Positions 1 through 7,791 of a stretch of DNA of 22,069 nt are shown here, piece after piece. Source of the DNA: Cytophagales bacterium (lineage in GTDB: Bacteria > Bacteroidota > Bacteroidia > Cytophagales > Cyclobacteriaceae). The translations under genes were made by a program, and so were the position numbers. The notes beneath the pieces are model-generated. The model saw only the letters and a program-made list of their open reading frames with translations. It searched no databases and was not told where the DNA came from. Numbering within the stretch: position 1 is the stretch's first letter; each line of letters starts with the position of its first letter. The stretch spans positions 1 through 22,069 of the forward strand of contig JAJCYL010000427.1 of NCBI GenBank assembly GCA_029262955.1, given 5' to 3'.

Positions 1-64
1 AACCACAATCGGCCTTAATTATTCCTTTTTTAAGCAATTGAAAATAGTTAGAAGAATCTGGTCT

Positions 65-1270
65 TTAAGCGATTATGCCCTTATCTCTCAATTTTTGAAC
101 ATTGTCAGGCGAGTAATTCAACAGACTTGAGAGTATTTGCAGACTGTGTTCACCATAAGACGGTGGGGGTGACATTCTATTCGTACTCTGTATCAAACCA
201 AGGCTAAAAGCTACATTTCTAATCCCTTTTAGAGTCGATCCCGAATTTAATGGAGTCAATAGCATTTCATGGCTCTGATCTATTTTAAAAACTTCATCCA
301 TTGAATTTATAAGACCACAAGGCACGGACTTGTTAATTAAAACATCTATAAGGTCAGCAGCATTAAACAGCACAATTTTCTCTGAAAGAGAATTATTCAA
401 CATATTGCGATTCTGAACTCTATCCGTGTTTGATTTAAATCGAGAATCAAAGACCAGATCCTCAAGTCCTAGTACTTCACATAGTTTTTCAAACTGGCTA
501 TTGGTTCCTATAGCGAATAAAATATTTTTACTATCCTTAGTTCTATACGATTTCCCATAAGGAGCTATATTCGGATGTTCCTGCCCCATTCTAGCTGGTA
601 TTTTATGAGCCACTAACCAGTTGGTGGCTTGATTTGCAAGTGATGCAAGTGCAGCATCAAATAATGAAACATGAACATAATCTCCAATCCCAGTTTGAGA
701 TCTATTGAGGAGTGCTAAAAGAATTCCCTCTTTCAGATGATGGGCGGAAAGAATGTCAATAAGTGCTACGGGCATCTTTAGAGGTGTCCCGTCGGGCTCG
801 CCGTTCATATACATGAATCCGGTTTCGGCCTGTATTACGGCATCATACCCAGTCTTTTTATTATCCGCACCATATCCGGTAATATGCCCGTAAATAATTG
901 ATGGGTTAATTGCTTTTAAAGTATTGTAATCAACTTGAAGTTTGAGATCATCACCGGATTTGTAGCTTGTAATGACAACATCGGTCTGCGGAATTAGCTT
1001 ATGAACGATGTCTTTACCCTCATCAGTGGTTAGGTCTAATGCCAATGATTTCTTGCCCCAATTGACTGAAGAAAAATAAGCTGAAATACGGTGACGGTCA
1101 ACGTTTTCTTCTTTACCAACCCAGCTTCTCGTGACATCCCCCTCAGTTCTAACATTCTCAACTTTGATTACTGTCGCTCCCAATTCAGCAAAAAACTGAC
1201 CAACAGAAGGCCCTGCTAAAACCGAGGCAAGTTCAAGAACTTTTAATTTAGATAATGGACCCTTCTTCAA
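65..1270 (-). CDS. CaiB/BaiF family CoA-transferase
   Basis: This is a family III CoA-transferase, which moves CoA between carboxylic acids in the cytoplasm. The 401-residue length is normal for the family. The N-terminus (GPLSKLKVLELASVLAGP) and the following AELGATVIKVE match the Rossmann-like start of CaiB/BaiF proteins. Asp172 in VALIDILSA sits where the catalytic Asp that forms the acyl-anhydride is expected (Asp169 in formyl-CoA transferase). The start codon must be TTG at 1270: an in-frame TGA lies two codons upstream, and the next Met is deep inside the domain. The substrate cannot be told from sequence; carnitine, formate/oxalate, succinate and methylacyl-CoA racemase subgroups share this fold. 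It is transcribed divergently from the small gene at 1382, with about 110 bp between them. The family call is firm; the substrate is unknown. Confidence 0.88.
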   Translation of the reverse strand: MKKGPLSKLKVLELASVLAGPSVGQFFAELGATVIKVENVRTEGDVTRSWVGKEENVDRHRISAYFSSVNWGKKSLALDLTTDEGKDIVHKLIPQTDVVITSYKSGDDLKLQVDYNTLKAINPSIIYGHITGYGADNKKTGYDAVIQAETGFMYMNGEPDGTPLKMPVALIDILSAHHLKEGILLALLNRSQTGIGDYVHVSLFDAALASLANQATNWLVAHKIPARMGQEHPNIAPYGKSYRTKDSKNILFAIGTNSQFEKLCEVLGLEDLVFDSRFKSNTDRVQNRNMLNNSLSEKIVLFNAADLIDVLINKSVPCGLINSMDEVFKIDQSHEMLLTPLNSGSTLKGIRNVAFSLGLIQSTNRMSPPPSYGEHSLQILSSLLNYSPDNVQKLRDKGIIA

Positions 1271-1334
1271 CTTTCAACAGATTATTTTGCCAAACTACTC
1301 AAAATTGCCGTACGTGCACTTTTAATAGTCGGTC

Positions 1335-1350
1335 CAAATTTTGTAATTTG
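1335..1350. repeat. Short inverted repeat in divergent intergenic region
   Basis: Perfect 6-bp arms (CAAATT and AATTTG) flank a 4-bp centre, 32 bp before the gene at 1382 and 65 bp before the CoA-transferase start. It could be an operator for either gene. In AT-rich DNA such a repeat also arises by chance, so the call is weak. Confidence 0.2.
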
Positions 1351-1381
1351 AAAGATTCAAAATATCCAAGGTTTAAAGAAT

Positions 1382-1780
1382 ATGGAATTTACAAAGACGA
1401 TGCAGCAAATTGCTGAAAATATAGGAGGTCAATTCAATGAATATGATGACCACAAGTCCGTAATTGTCGCGCTACTCAAGGGTGGTAGATACCAAACTGT
1501 TATGGGTGTGCTAAAACATCATGAAAAGTATGGTCGAGAAGTAATCCATTTGAGTACAAAAGTCTGTGATACCGATCAATACATTCACTATATAGAGATT
1601 CTATCTCAAAATGCAGATTTCATTCATTCCAAATTCGTAGTTGTGGATGGGTACCTTAGGGTTGAAGCAGCGGCATTCACTGATACATTAACAGAGAGTA
1701 CATTAAAGGAGATGGTTCAGGAAGTAGCTGAGTTGGGTGACGAGTGGGAATTAAAAATAACGGGACAAGATATCCATTAA
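1382..1780 (+). CDS. YbjN-like / type III chaperone-like small protein
   Basis: This is a 132-residue soluble protein with no signal peptide or membrane segment. Its pattern resembles YbjN-domain proteins and the related type III secretion chaperone-like fold: an N-terminal helix, beta strands with a GGRYQTVMG stretch near residues 34-42, a central strand/helix portion, a VVVDGYLRVEAAAF strand pair around residues 86-99, and a C-terminal amphipathic helix ending in VAELGDEWE. Proteins of this type are cytoplasmic and mostly uncharacterised. No secretion gene lies nearby, so a secretion-chaperone role is not supported. The ATG at 1382 is the only sensible start. It ends 35 bp before the -7 element of the rnpB promoter. 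I am sure it is a gene and only moderately sure of the family. Confidence 0.7.
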   Translation: MEFTKTMQQIAENIGGQFNEYDDHKSVIVALLKGGRYQTVMGVLKHHEKYGREVIHLSTKVCDTDQYIHYIEILSQNADFIHSKFVVVDGYLRVEAAAFTDTLTESTLKEMVQEVAELGDEWELKITGQDIH

Positions 1781-1796
1781 GAGAAATCATCCACCG

Positions 1797-1823
1797 TTTA
1801 ATATTATTAAACCATTACTTTTG
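1797..1823 (+). promoter_or_regulatory. rnpB promoter (Bacteroidota type)
   Basis: TACTTTTG at 1816-1823 is an exact match to the Bacteroidota -7 element TAnnTTTG. A weak -33-like GTTTA lies around 1796-1800. The -7 element ends 5 bp before the first base of the RNase P RNA P1 stem at 1828, which is where a transcription start would be expected. The RNA structure and the promoter therefore support each other. Confidence 0.7.
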
Positions 1824-1827
1824 TGGC

Positions 1828-2193
1828 AATACAAGGGATCTTATCGCTTTGTTTCAGGTTTCGATTTGAAATTAAGAGGAAAGTCCGGGCAACTTAGAGC
1901 GTCGTACCTTGAGAAATCGAGGGTATTTCGTGGGTGACCTCGAAATAACAGATAGTGCCGCAGAAAATAAACCGCCCCAACTTGTTGGGGTAAGGGTGAA
2001 ATGGTGGGGTAAGAGCTCACCGCCCCGACGGTAACGTTTCGGGGGCAGGGTAAACCTTTCGAGTTGCAAGATCAAATATATCAGTGCTTTGAGGGCTGCT
2101 CGCCCGATGCTGATGGGTAGATCGCTTAGATAAATGATAAGAACATCAGCCTTTATCGGTTGATGAACAGAACCCGGCTTATGAACTTGTATT
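1828..2193 (+). ncRNA. rnpB: RNase P RNA (class A)
   Basis: This is the catalytic RNA of ribonuclease P, which removes 5' leaders from pre-tRNAs. Conserved class A blocks appear in order: GAGGAAAGTCCGGGC (5' half of P4) at 1876-1890; GTGCCGCAGAAAATAAACCGCC after it; the GGTAAGGGTGAAA / GGTGGGGTAAGAGC / CACCG core near 1989-2023; a GGTAACG and GGCAGGGTAAACC stretch; a P15-like region ending in GGGTAGATCGCTT; and the terminal ACAGAACCCGGCTTATGAAC at about 2167-2185. Ends were set from P1: AATACAAG at 1828-1835 pairs perfectly with CTTGTATT at 2186-2193. A P3-like hairpin (TTTCA/TGAAA) lies between P1 and P4. The length, about 366 nt, is typical. The protein partner, rnpA, is at 13260. A 67-codon antisense ORF here is spurious. 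Confidence 0.96.
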
Positions 2194-2214
2194 ATTTATT
2201 TTCTTAGTGATAGC

Positions 2215-3111
2215 ATGATAGAATCATTACCAAATGGTGTTTTCGCCGCGAGCCTGACACCCTTGAAAAAAAATCTCTCGATTAATTATGAAAAATTAAT
2301 CACCCATGGATCTAAGCTCCTAAATGGTGGATGTGACGGTCTTGTGCTAATGGGTACAACTGGAGAGGCTAATTCTTTCGATCTCCTTGAAAGAAAGCAG
2401 ATACTAGAAGAAACGATAAAAAGCGGTGTGGATCCTTTCAGAATACTAGTTGGAACAGGCTGCTGTTCGCTGTCAGAAACGGTCTCCCTGACAAAACATG
2501 CGCTCGACATGGGAGTCAACAACGTTCTGGTTCTTCCGCCTTTTTATTACCGTAGCGTTGAAGATGATGGTTTATTTCGATATTTCGAGGAATTAATCAG
2601 TCGGGTAGGTAATCCTGACTTAAGAATATTTCTTTATCACTTTCCTAAAATGACTGGACTACCTTTCAGCCTCAGTCTCATAGAAGCTTTATTGAAAGGT
2701 TTCCTGGGCACCATTGCGGGTATAAAAGACTCAAGTGGAGACTGGACTAATATGTCTGCCATGTCTGATCGATTCACCAATTTCAGAATCTTTTCCGGGA
2801 CTGAGATTTATTTGACAGATCTATTGAAAAAGGGGGGCTCAGGGACAATATCTGCAACGGTCAATTTATTGTATAGACAAGCCGCAGAGGTGTATAAGAA
2901 TGCAAATAATTCAAACGGAGAGTTTCTTCAACAACAACTAACAGACTTAAGAAGATCAATAGAAAAATACCCAACCATTCCTATCTTGAAATTGTTAATG
3001 TCTCAATTGGAGAATGATGAAGAATGGTTAAATATTAGACCTCCATTAATGCCGCTGACTCTATGGAATGAAAGTGAAATAAAAAGCATTCTTGAAGAGA
3101 TCAATCAATAA
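2215..3111 (+). CDS. DHDPS/NAL-family class I aldolase, not classical DapA
   Basis: This is a 298-residue TIM-barrel lyase of the dihydrodipicolinate synthase / N-acetylneuraminate lyase family, which forms a Schiff base between pyruvate (or a keto acid) and lysine. The pyruvate-binding GTTGE is at residues 47-51, the catalytic Tyr is Tyr141 in LYHFPKMTG, and the Schiff-base Lys is Lys171 in GIKDSSGD. In E. coli DapA the residue five after the Tyr is Arg138, which binds the aspartate-semialdehyde carboxylate; here that position is Met146. The enzyme is therefore probably not the lysine-pathway DapA and may act on a keto-deoxy sugar acid, sialic acid-like or hydroxyproline-type substrate. It starts only 22 bp after the rnpB 3' end with no terminator visible between, and its stop overlaps the next start (TAATG). 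Confidence 0.88.
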   Translation: MIESLPNGVFAASLTPLKKNLSINYEKLITHGSKLLNGGCDGLVLMGTTGEANSFDLLERKQILEETIKSGVDPFRILVGTGCCSLSETVSLTKHALDMGVNNVLVLPPFYYRSVEDDGLFRYFEELISRVGNPDLRIFLYHFPKMTGLPFSLSLIEALLKGFLGTIAGIKDSSGDWTNMSAMSDRFTNFRIFSGTEIYLTDLLKKGGSGTISATVNLLYRQAAEVYKNANNSNGEFLQQQLTDLRRSIEKYPTIPILKLLMSQLENDEEWLNIRPPLMPLTLWNESEIKSILEEINQ

Positions 3112-3317
3112 TGAAATTAGTAAGAAGGGTCACTGCCCTTGCATCCATTGGTAGTATATTTCTTGGAGGCATCTTGGAATCCACTGGTTCAACTTCTGCT
3201 GAACCATTTATCTTAGGTGGAGTGCTCGTGCTTCTGCTCGTTTACATACCCGTATTCCTTTTACACATATCCAAGAAATGGGACCAGGAAGATAACCCCG
3301 ACAATAACTCTACTTGA
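3111..3317 (+). CDS. Small two-helix membrane protein
   Basis: I do not recognise this 68-residue protein. Two hydrophobic segments, roughly residues 8-24 and 33-53, suggest two membrane helices. The basic N-terminus (MKLVRR) and a charged, Asp/Asn-rich tail (KKWDQEDNPDNNST) follow the usual small inner-membrane pattern. Its ATG overlaps the aldolase stop codon by one base (TAATG), which argues for translational coupling and that it is real. Its last 8 bp overlap the end of the convergent M20 gene. A role linked to the aldolase substrate is possible but not shown. Confidence 0.6.
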   Translation: MKLVRRVTALASIGSIFLGGILESTGSTSAEPFILGGVLVLLLVYIPVFLLHISKKWDQEDNPDNNST

Positions 3318-4620
3318 GGTCAGCATAGTCAACCACCAGGTTGCTCAAGGCTCTAACACCTAACAATAATCCTGAATCATCAATTAAAAAATCTGGCGTG
3401 TGATGCGGTGCAGCGTCTTTGGGATCTTGCCCTTTCGGCATTCCTCCTAATCTAAAGAACAAACCCGGAACCTCTTTTTGAAAAAACGAAAAATCTTCTG
3501 CACCAGTAACCGCCTTAGTTATGAATGCTTTATCCTGGCCAGCAACACGCTTTAACGTCGGGGCCATTTTGTCAGTTAGCGAAGGGTCATTATAGGTGAT
3601 GGGGTAACCAGGATGAATGGTGAGTTCTGCTTTAACATTATTCCCTTCAGCTGTATTGGTGACAATTGATTCCAAGCGTTTGAAAATTAATTTCTGCATA
3701 TCGTAGTCGAGAGCTCTAATCGTCCCCTCCATTTTTACCTCTTCAGGAATTATATTACTTCTAACACCTCCATGAATACTGCCAAAAGTAACTACAGCTC
3801 CTTCCTTAGTAAGAGGCAGACTTCGGCTTACAATTGTCTGTGCATTATTTATAATCTGAGCCGCCGTAACTATTGGATCTACTCCATCCCATGGATAGGC
3901 ACCATGAGTTTGTTTACCAATCAATTTAATACTGAAGCTGTTTGCTGAAGCAAGAGTCCCACCTGGTTTATAGGTTATACTTCCAATCTCTAGTTTCGCC
4001 TGAATATGTAGCCCAAAAATGACATCTACATCAGGGTTTTTTAAGACACCCTCTTTAACCATTAACTCTGCTCCTCCTTCTTCGCCAACTGGCGCTCCTT
4101 CTTCTGCGGGTTGAAAAATAAACTTCACCGTCCCTTTGAGTTCATTTTTTATCCCAGACAATACTTCTGCTACGCCCATCAATATCGCCACATGCGTGTC
4201 ATGACCACAGGCGTGCATTACCCCAACATCTAAACCATTATAGGTCGACTTTTGAACAGACTTGAAAGGAATATCCACTCTTTCTACCACTGGTAAAGCG
4301 TCCATATCAGCTCTTAAAGCAACCACGGGTCCGTTTTTTCCACCTTTTAAGATACCAACGACACCAGTATGAGCTACACCCGTTTGAACTTCAATACCTA
4401 ATGATTTTAAATGCGCAGCAATTTTCTCCGCGGTTTTAAATTCACGATTAGAGAGTTCCGGATTTTGGTGGATATCATGTCGCCACTCAATCACTTTAGA
4501 CTCGATACTCTTACTGATCTGATCGATTTTGTCACGCGTCTTATCAGCAGTTTTGTTGTCATTGTTAGCATTAACTCCATATGTGAGCAATACGAAAAAA
4601 ACCACTATCAATATTTTCAT
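3310..4620 (-). CDS. Exported M20 family amidohydrolase / carboxypeptidase
   Basis: This is an M20D-type zinc amidohydrolase, related to hippurate, IAA-amino acid and N-acyl-amino acid hydrolases. The ATG at 4620 gives 436 residues beginning MKILIVVFFVLLTYGVNANN, a signal peptide with cleavage likely after VNA, so the protein should act in the periplasm or outside. The upstream in-frame TTG at 4629 adds only three residues and I do not favour it. Zinc-site motifs are visible: RADMDALP, HACGHDTH, FQPAEEG, and AEDFSFF near the C-terminus. The order catalytic domain, inserted dimerisation domain, catalytic domain is typical. The exact substrate is unknown. It lies 98 bp downstream of a same-strand exchanger gene, and its 3' end overlaps a small convergent gene by 8 bp. 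Confidence 0.92.
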   Translation of the reverse strand: MKILIVVFFVLLTYGVNANNDNKTADKTRDKIDQISKSIESKVIEWRHDIHQNPELSNREFKTAEKIAAHLKSLGIEVQTGVAHTGVVGILKGGKNGPVVALRADMDALPVVERVDIPFKSVQKSTYNGLDVGVMHACGHDTHVAILMGVAEVLSGIKNELKGTVKFIFQPAEEGAPVGEEGGAELMVKEGVLKNPDVDVIFGLHIQAKLEIGSITYKPGGTLASANSFSIKLIGKQTHGAYPWDGVDPIVTAAQIINNAQTIVSRSLPLTKEGAVVTFGSIHGGVRSNIIPEEVKMEGTIRALDYDMQKLIFKRLESIVTNTAEGNNVKAELTIHPGYPITYNDPSLTDKMAPTLKRVAGQDKAFITKAVTGAEDFSFFQKEVPGLFFRLGGMPKGQDPKDAAPHHTPDFLIDDSGLLLGVRALSNLVVDYADLK

Positions 4621-4718
4621 GTCCTTCAAAATATTAGAATTTAATTAAATGTGAAAAACTAATCTATATCTCAGAAGTATCAAAGGAGATTTATCCGCCC
4701 CATTTTAGTCATCAAAGG

Positions 4719-5687
4719 CTACAATCTCTGGAAGAGATAAAACATATATCCTGCAAATCCGATCAAATAGATAGCACCTTCAGCTCGATCGAGTTTATAT
4801 TTATCAAAAGTGAACATGAAAAGAAACAACATAAATGTTCCTACCATTACCAGGTATAGGTCAGTGTTTAAAACAACTGGGTAATTCAATGGAGCACTGA
4901 CCAAACCGGTCATACCAAGAACCAATAAAATATTGAAAATGTTCGAACCGACAATATTGCCAATGGCCAGGTCCGATTGCTTCTTAGAGGCGGCAACTGC
5001 TGTCGTTGCTAGTTCTGGTAACGATGTGCCAGCAGCCAATATGGTTAATCCTATCAATTTTTCACTTACCCCAAAAGTATGAGCTATTTCAACTGCACTA
5101 TCCACTATAAATTTACCTCCAATAGCAAGCCCTATTATCCCCCCAAAAATCATGGCAATGGTCTTCGGGGAACTCATTATCTCAATTTCTCCGGTATCGG
5201 TTTCTCCAGTTCGTTTCATATTCAGAAAGACCTGAACTAAGAATCCAATGAATAATACAATGAGAATAATGCTATCTATCATTCCCAAAGTGCTTTCTTC
5301 CCCTCCAAAGAACAGGACATCATTCACCAAAAGAAAAAATACAATAGTGGCAAACAAGGAATAAGGCACCTCTTTCCATAAAGTATTTGGTTGAACTGCC
5401 AATGGATATATTACAGCCGCTATTCCCAGTATGAGGAACATATTAAAAATATTGGACCCAATAATATTGCCGAAGACAACTTCCGTATAACCTGACGTAC
5501 CTGAAATAATATTCACGACCAACTCTGGTGCCGACGTCCCCATGGCAACTACTGTTAAGCCAATAGCTATGTCGGAGACATTGAATCTTTTGGCCATTGA
5601 TGACGCTCCTACAACTAATAAATCCGCACCCTTAATTAGCAGCACAAATCCAACTGCTATTAATACGAGGTTAATGATTGTATCCAA
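4719..5687 (-). CDS. Na+/Ca2+ exchanger family (CaCA) antiporter
   Basis: This is an inner-membrane cation/calcium antiporter of the YrbG type, which uses a sodium or proton gradient to expel Ca2+. The 322 residues form two homologous halves of about five helices each. The alpha repeats carry the ion-binding motifs GTSAPE (residues 50-55) followed by GNIIGSNIFN, and GTSLPE (220-225) followed by GNIVGSNIFN. An acidic cytoplasmic loop near residues 159-175 joins the halves. The start is TTG at 5687: the only upstream in-frame codons before a TAA are CAA, CAC, ATA and AGA, and the protein begins exactly where the family does. It is preceded by about 240 bp of non-coding DNA and followed by the M20 gene. 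Confidence 0.93.
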   Translation of the reverse strand: MDTIINLVLIAVGFVLLIKGADLLVVGASSMAKRFNVSDIAIGLTVVAMGTSAPELVVNIISGTSGYTEVVFGNIIGSNIFNMFLILGIAAVIYPLAVQPNTLWKEVPYSLFATIVFFLLVNDVLFFGGEESTLGMIDSIILIVLFIGFLVQVFLNMKRTGETDTGEIEIMSSPKTIAMIFGGIIGLAIGGKFIVDSAVEIAHTFGVSEKLIGLTILAAGTSLPELATTAVAASKKQSDLAIGNIVGSNIFNILLVLGMTGLVSAPLNYPVVLNTDLYLVMVGTFMLFLFMFTFDKYKLDRAEGAIYLIGFAGYMFYLFQRL

Positions 5688-5927
5688 TCTTATGTGTTGT
5701 TAAGTCCAAAAACCATTGAAATATAAATATTTTCGTATAAACCTTTTGTCCTATTTATATCTCGATTTCCACTAATAATTAATCCTGTCCCAATTTTAGA
5801 AACCGTTAATACTTAACTGATTGATTTCTAAATATATTGCTATTTATATTAAATCCATTAGTTCACTTCGCTCATCTTTTGCACTTACTAGTCATATTTA
5901 AACCAAAGCATTGATTATCAATACACT
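5688..5927. other. AT-rich intergenic region, no gene seen
   Basis: These 240 bp lie between two minus-strand genes. They contain no convincing ORF, RNA gene or strong terminator. A TATATTTC on the minus strand (5718-5725) is one mismatch from the -7 consensus and could serve the exchanger gene. An 11-bp palindrome, TTGATTATCAA, lies at 5911-5921 just after the phosphoglucomutase stop. Confidence 0.4.
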
Positions 5928-7655
5928 TCACAAATTTAAATCCTTTATGATCTGAGCAATTTTCTTGTCCAGACCTTCCCACTCCTTTTCAAAATCACTT
6001 CTATCCGACAAATTTGCTCTTGTGCCGAAATAAAACTTGATTTTGGGCTCCGTCCCTGAGGGTCGGGCTGAAACTTTACTGCCATCTGCTGTAATAAATT
6101 GTAACACGTTGGACTTAGGGAAGTTGACACTCTTCTTTTCCTTCGACTGGAGGTCCACTTCTTCCCCACTCTGATAATCAATTAGCCTAATAACTTCAGA
6201 CCCGCCTAGTTCGGAAGGCGGATTAGCTCTTAAATCCACCATCATTTGCGAGATCTCCTCGGCCCCGGATTTTCCCTTTTTTGTGATAGATACCAAATCC
6301 TCCTTGTAAAGGCCATATTTAGTATAGATATCCAGGAGTAATTCATATAGACTCACGCCCTCATTTTTTGCAAAGGCTGTCATTTCAGCTATCATGGCAC
6401 AAGACGCGATAGCATCTTTATCCCTAACATCGTCGCCTATGAGATAACCATAACTTTCCTCACCTCCACCTATGAATTTTTCTTTGCCTTCCAGATCTTT
6501 TATCAAGGCCGCAATAAATTTGAAACCTGTTAAAGTTTCGTAACAATTCACATGGTAAGCCCGAGCAATGGCCTCTATTAAATCAGTTGTAACAATCGTT
6601 TTTACAACATATTCTTTCCCGGTTAACTTACCATTGGCTTTCCATTTTTCCAGCAAATAGTAGACCAACAGCGCACCTGTCTGGTTACCATTCAATAACT
6701 GAAACTCGCCTTTATCATTTTTTACACCAATACCCACTCTATCCGCATCTGGATCGGTTGCCATAACCAGGTCAGCATCCATGCTTGATGCCATGTTTAA
6801 AGCTATACTCATGGCTTCTTTTTCTTCAGGGTTTGGATACACAACTGTTGGGAAATTGCCATCCGGTGTAGATTGCTCTTTCACTATGTGTACATTGGTA
6901 AATCCTAGCCTTTCAAGAATTGAAGGCACTAACGTTATTCCAGTTCCGTGAATAGGAGAAAAAACAATTTTAAGATCCTTTTGTGATGCAATAGCATCTG
7001 GAGATAATGACAGCTTTTCAATACAGCTCAAATAAGCCTCATCAACGTCCTTTCCAATGTTTTCAATAAGGTCCTTGTTGGCTTCGAATTTTACATCCTC
7101 AATGCCTTTAATTTTACCTACTTCATTTACGATATTTTTGTCATGAGGAGCAATTATTTGAGCACCATCATTCCAATAGGCTTTATAACCGTTGTATTCT
7201 TTGGGGTTGTGGGAGGCAGTAACCACCACTCCACTGTGGCATCCAAGATGTCTGATTGCAAATGATAGTTCGGGTGTTGGTCGGAGCTCCTCAAAAAGAA
7301 AAACCTTAAAACCATTGGCGGAAAAGACTGCTGCTGTTACTTCAGCAAAGAAATTACTGTTATTGCGGCTATCATGGGCAATTGCAACTTTAATATCATC
7401 ACCAGCAAAATTGGCCTTCAAGTAGTTTGATAAACCCTGAGTAGCCATCCCAATAGTGTATTTATTGATCCGGTTGGAACCAACACCCATCATACCTCTT
7501 AGTCCACCGGTGCCGAACTCAAGATCCTTATAAAACGAATCTATCAGATCGGTATCATCGTCTGCACTCAGAAGTTGAGCAATTTCATCCTTTGTTTCCT
7601 GATCAATGGGGCTCTGTAACCATTTGTTTGCTTTGTCAATTACTTCCTGGCTCAT
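5928..7655 (-). CDS. Phosphoglucomutase / phosphomannomutase (alpha-PGM family)
   Basis: This cytoplasmic enzyme interconverts hexose 1- and 6-phosphates (glucose and possibly mannose), feeding nucleotide-sugar and polysaccharide synthesis. All four alpha-D-phosphohexomutase signatures are present: phosphoserine loop TASHNPKEYNGYK (Ser148 from the chosen start), Mg2+ loop DPDADR (from residue 301), sugar-binding GGEESYGY (around 398-404), and C-terminal phosphate-binding RPSGTEPK. I chose the ATG at 7655, which gives 575 residues beginning MSQEVIDKANKWLQ, like PgcA-type enzymes. The frame is open to an ATG at 7724, but the extra 23 residues are hydrophobic/basic, unlike the family, and lie in the shared promoter region. 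It is divergent from the YihY-family gene at 7792. Confidence 0.94.
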   Translation of the reverse strand: MSQEVIDKANKWLQSPIDQETKDEIAQLLSADDDTDLIDSFYKDLEFGTGGLRGMMGVGSNRINKYTIGMATQGLSNYLKANFAGDDIKVAIAHDSRNNSNFFAEVTAAVFSANGFKVFLFEELRPTPELSFAIRHLGCHSGVVVTASHNPKEYNGYKAYWNDGAQIIAPHDKNIVNEVGKIKGIEDVKFEANKDLIENIGKDVDEAYLSCIEKLSLSPDAIASQKDLKIVFSPIHGTGITLVPSILERLGFTNVHIVKEQSTPDGNFPTVVYPNPEEKEAMSIALNMASSMDADLVMATDPDADRVGIGVKNDKGEFQLLNGNQTGALLVYYLLEKWKANGKLTGKEYVVKTIVTTDLIEAIARAYHVNCYETLTGFKFIAALIKDLEGKEKFIGGGEESYGYLIGDDVRDKDAIASCAMIAEMTAFAKNEGVSLYELLLDIYTKYGLYKEDLVSITKKGKSGAEEISQMMVDLRANPPSELGGSEVIRLIDYQSGEEVDLQSKEKKSVNFPKSNVLQFITADGSKVSARPSGTEPKIKFYFGTRANLSDRSDFEKEWEGLDKKIAQIIKDLNL

Positions 7656-7751
7656 GGTAAACTTATTTTTTTCGAGAACATCCAATTTAAGAGACACCAA
7701 TCTGTAAATCAATGTAACTGCCATATTTTATAAGCTTTGTCAAAGTAGATT

Positions 7752-7759
7752 TATATTTG
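7752..7759 (+). promoter_or_regulatory. -7 promoter element for YihY-family gene
   Basis: TATATTTG is an exact match to TAnnTTTG, 32 bp before the ATG at 7792, predicting a start site near 7764-7766. No good -33 TTG stands at the usual 19-bp spacing; a TTTG at 7736 is too close. The call is moderate. Confidence 0.45.
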
Positions 7760-7791
7760 CAGCGTATCTGAAATTTCGGATTCATAGTAAT

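Noticed and set aside
1872..2075. 67-codon minus-strand ORF
   Set aside because: It lies wholly antisense to the conserved core of RNase P RNA and has no protein-like features.
2286..2522. 78-codon minus-strand ORF
   Set aside because: It is antisense to the aldolase active-site region and has no family resemblance.
2215..3111. Calling this gene dapA
   Set aside because: The substrate-binding Arg of DapA is Met here and no lysine-pathway genes are nearby, so only the superfamily is supported.
5945..6181. 78-codon minus-strand ORF
   Set aside because: It is a frame-shifted shadow of the phosphoglucomutase C-terminus; the real frame carries RPSGTEPK.
7656..7724. N-terminal 23 codons of the longest phosphoglucomutase frame
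   Set aside because: They do not fit the family N-terminus and lie in the divergent promoter region; the ATG at 7655 gives a normal start.
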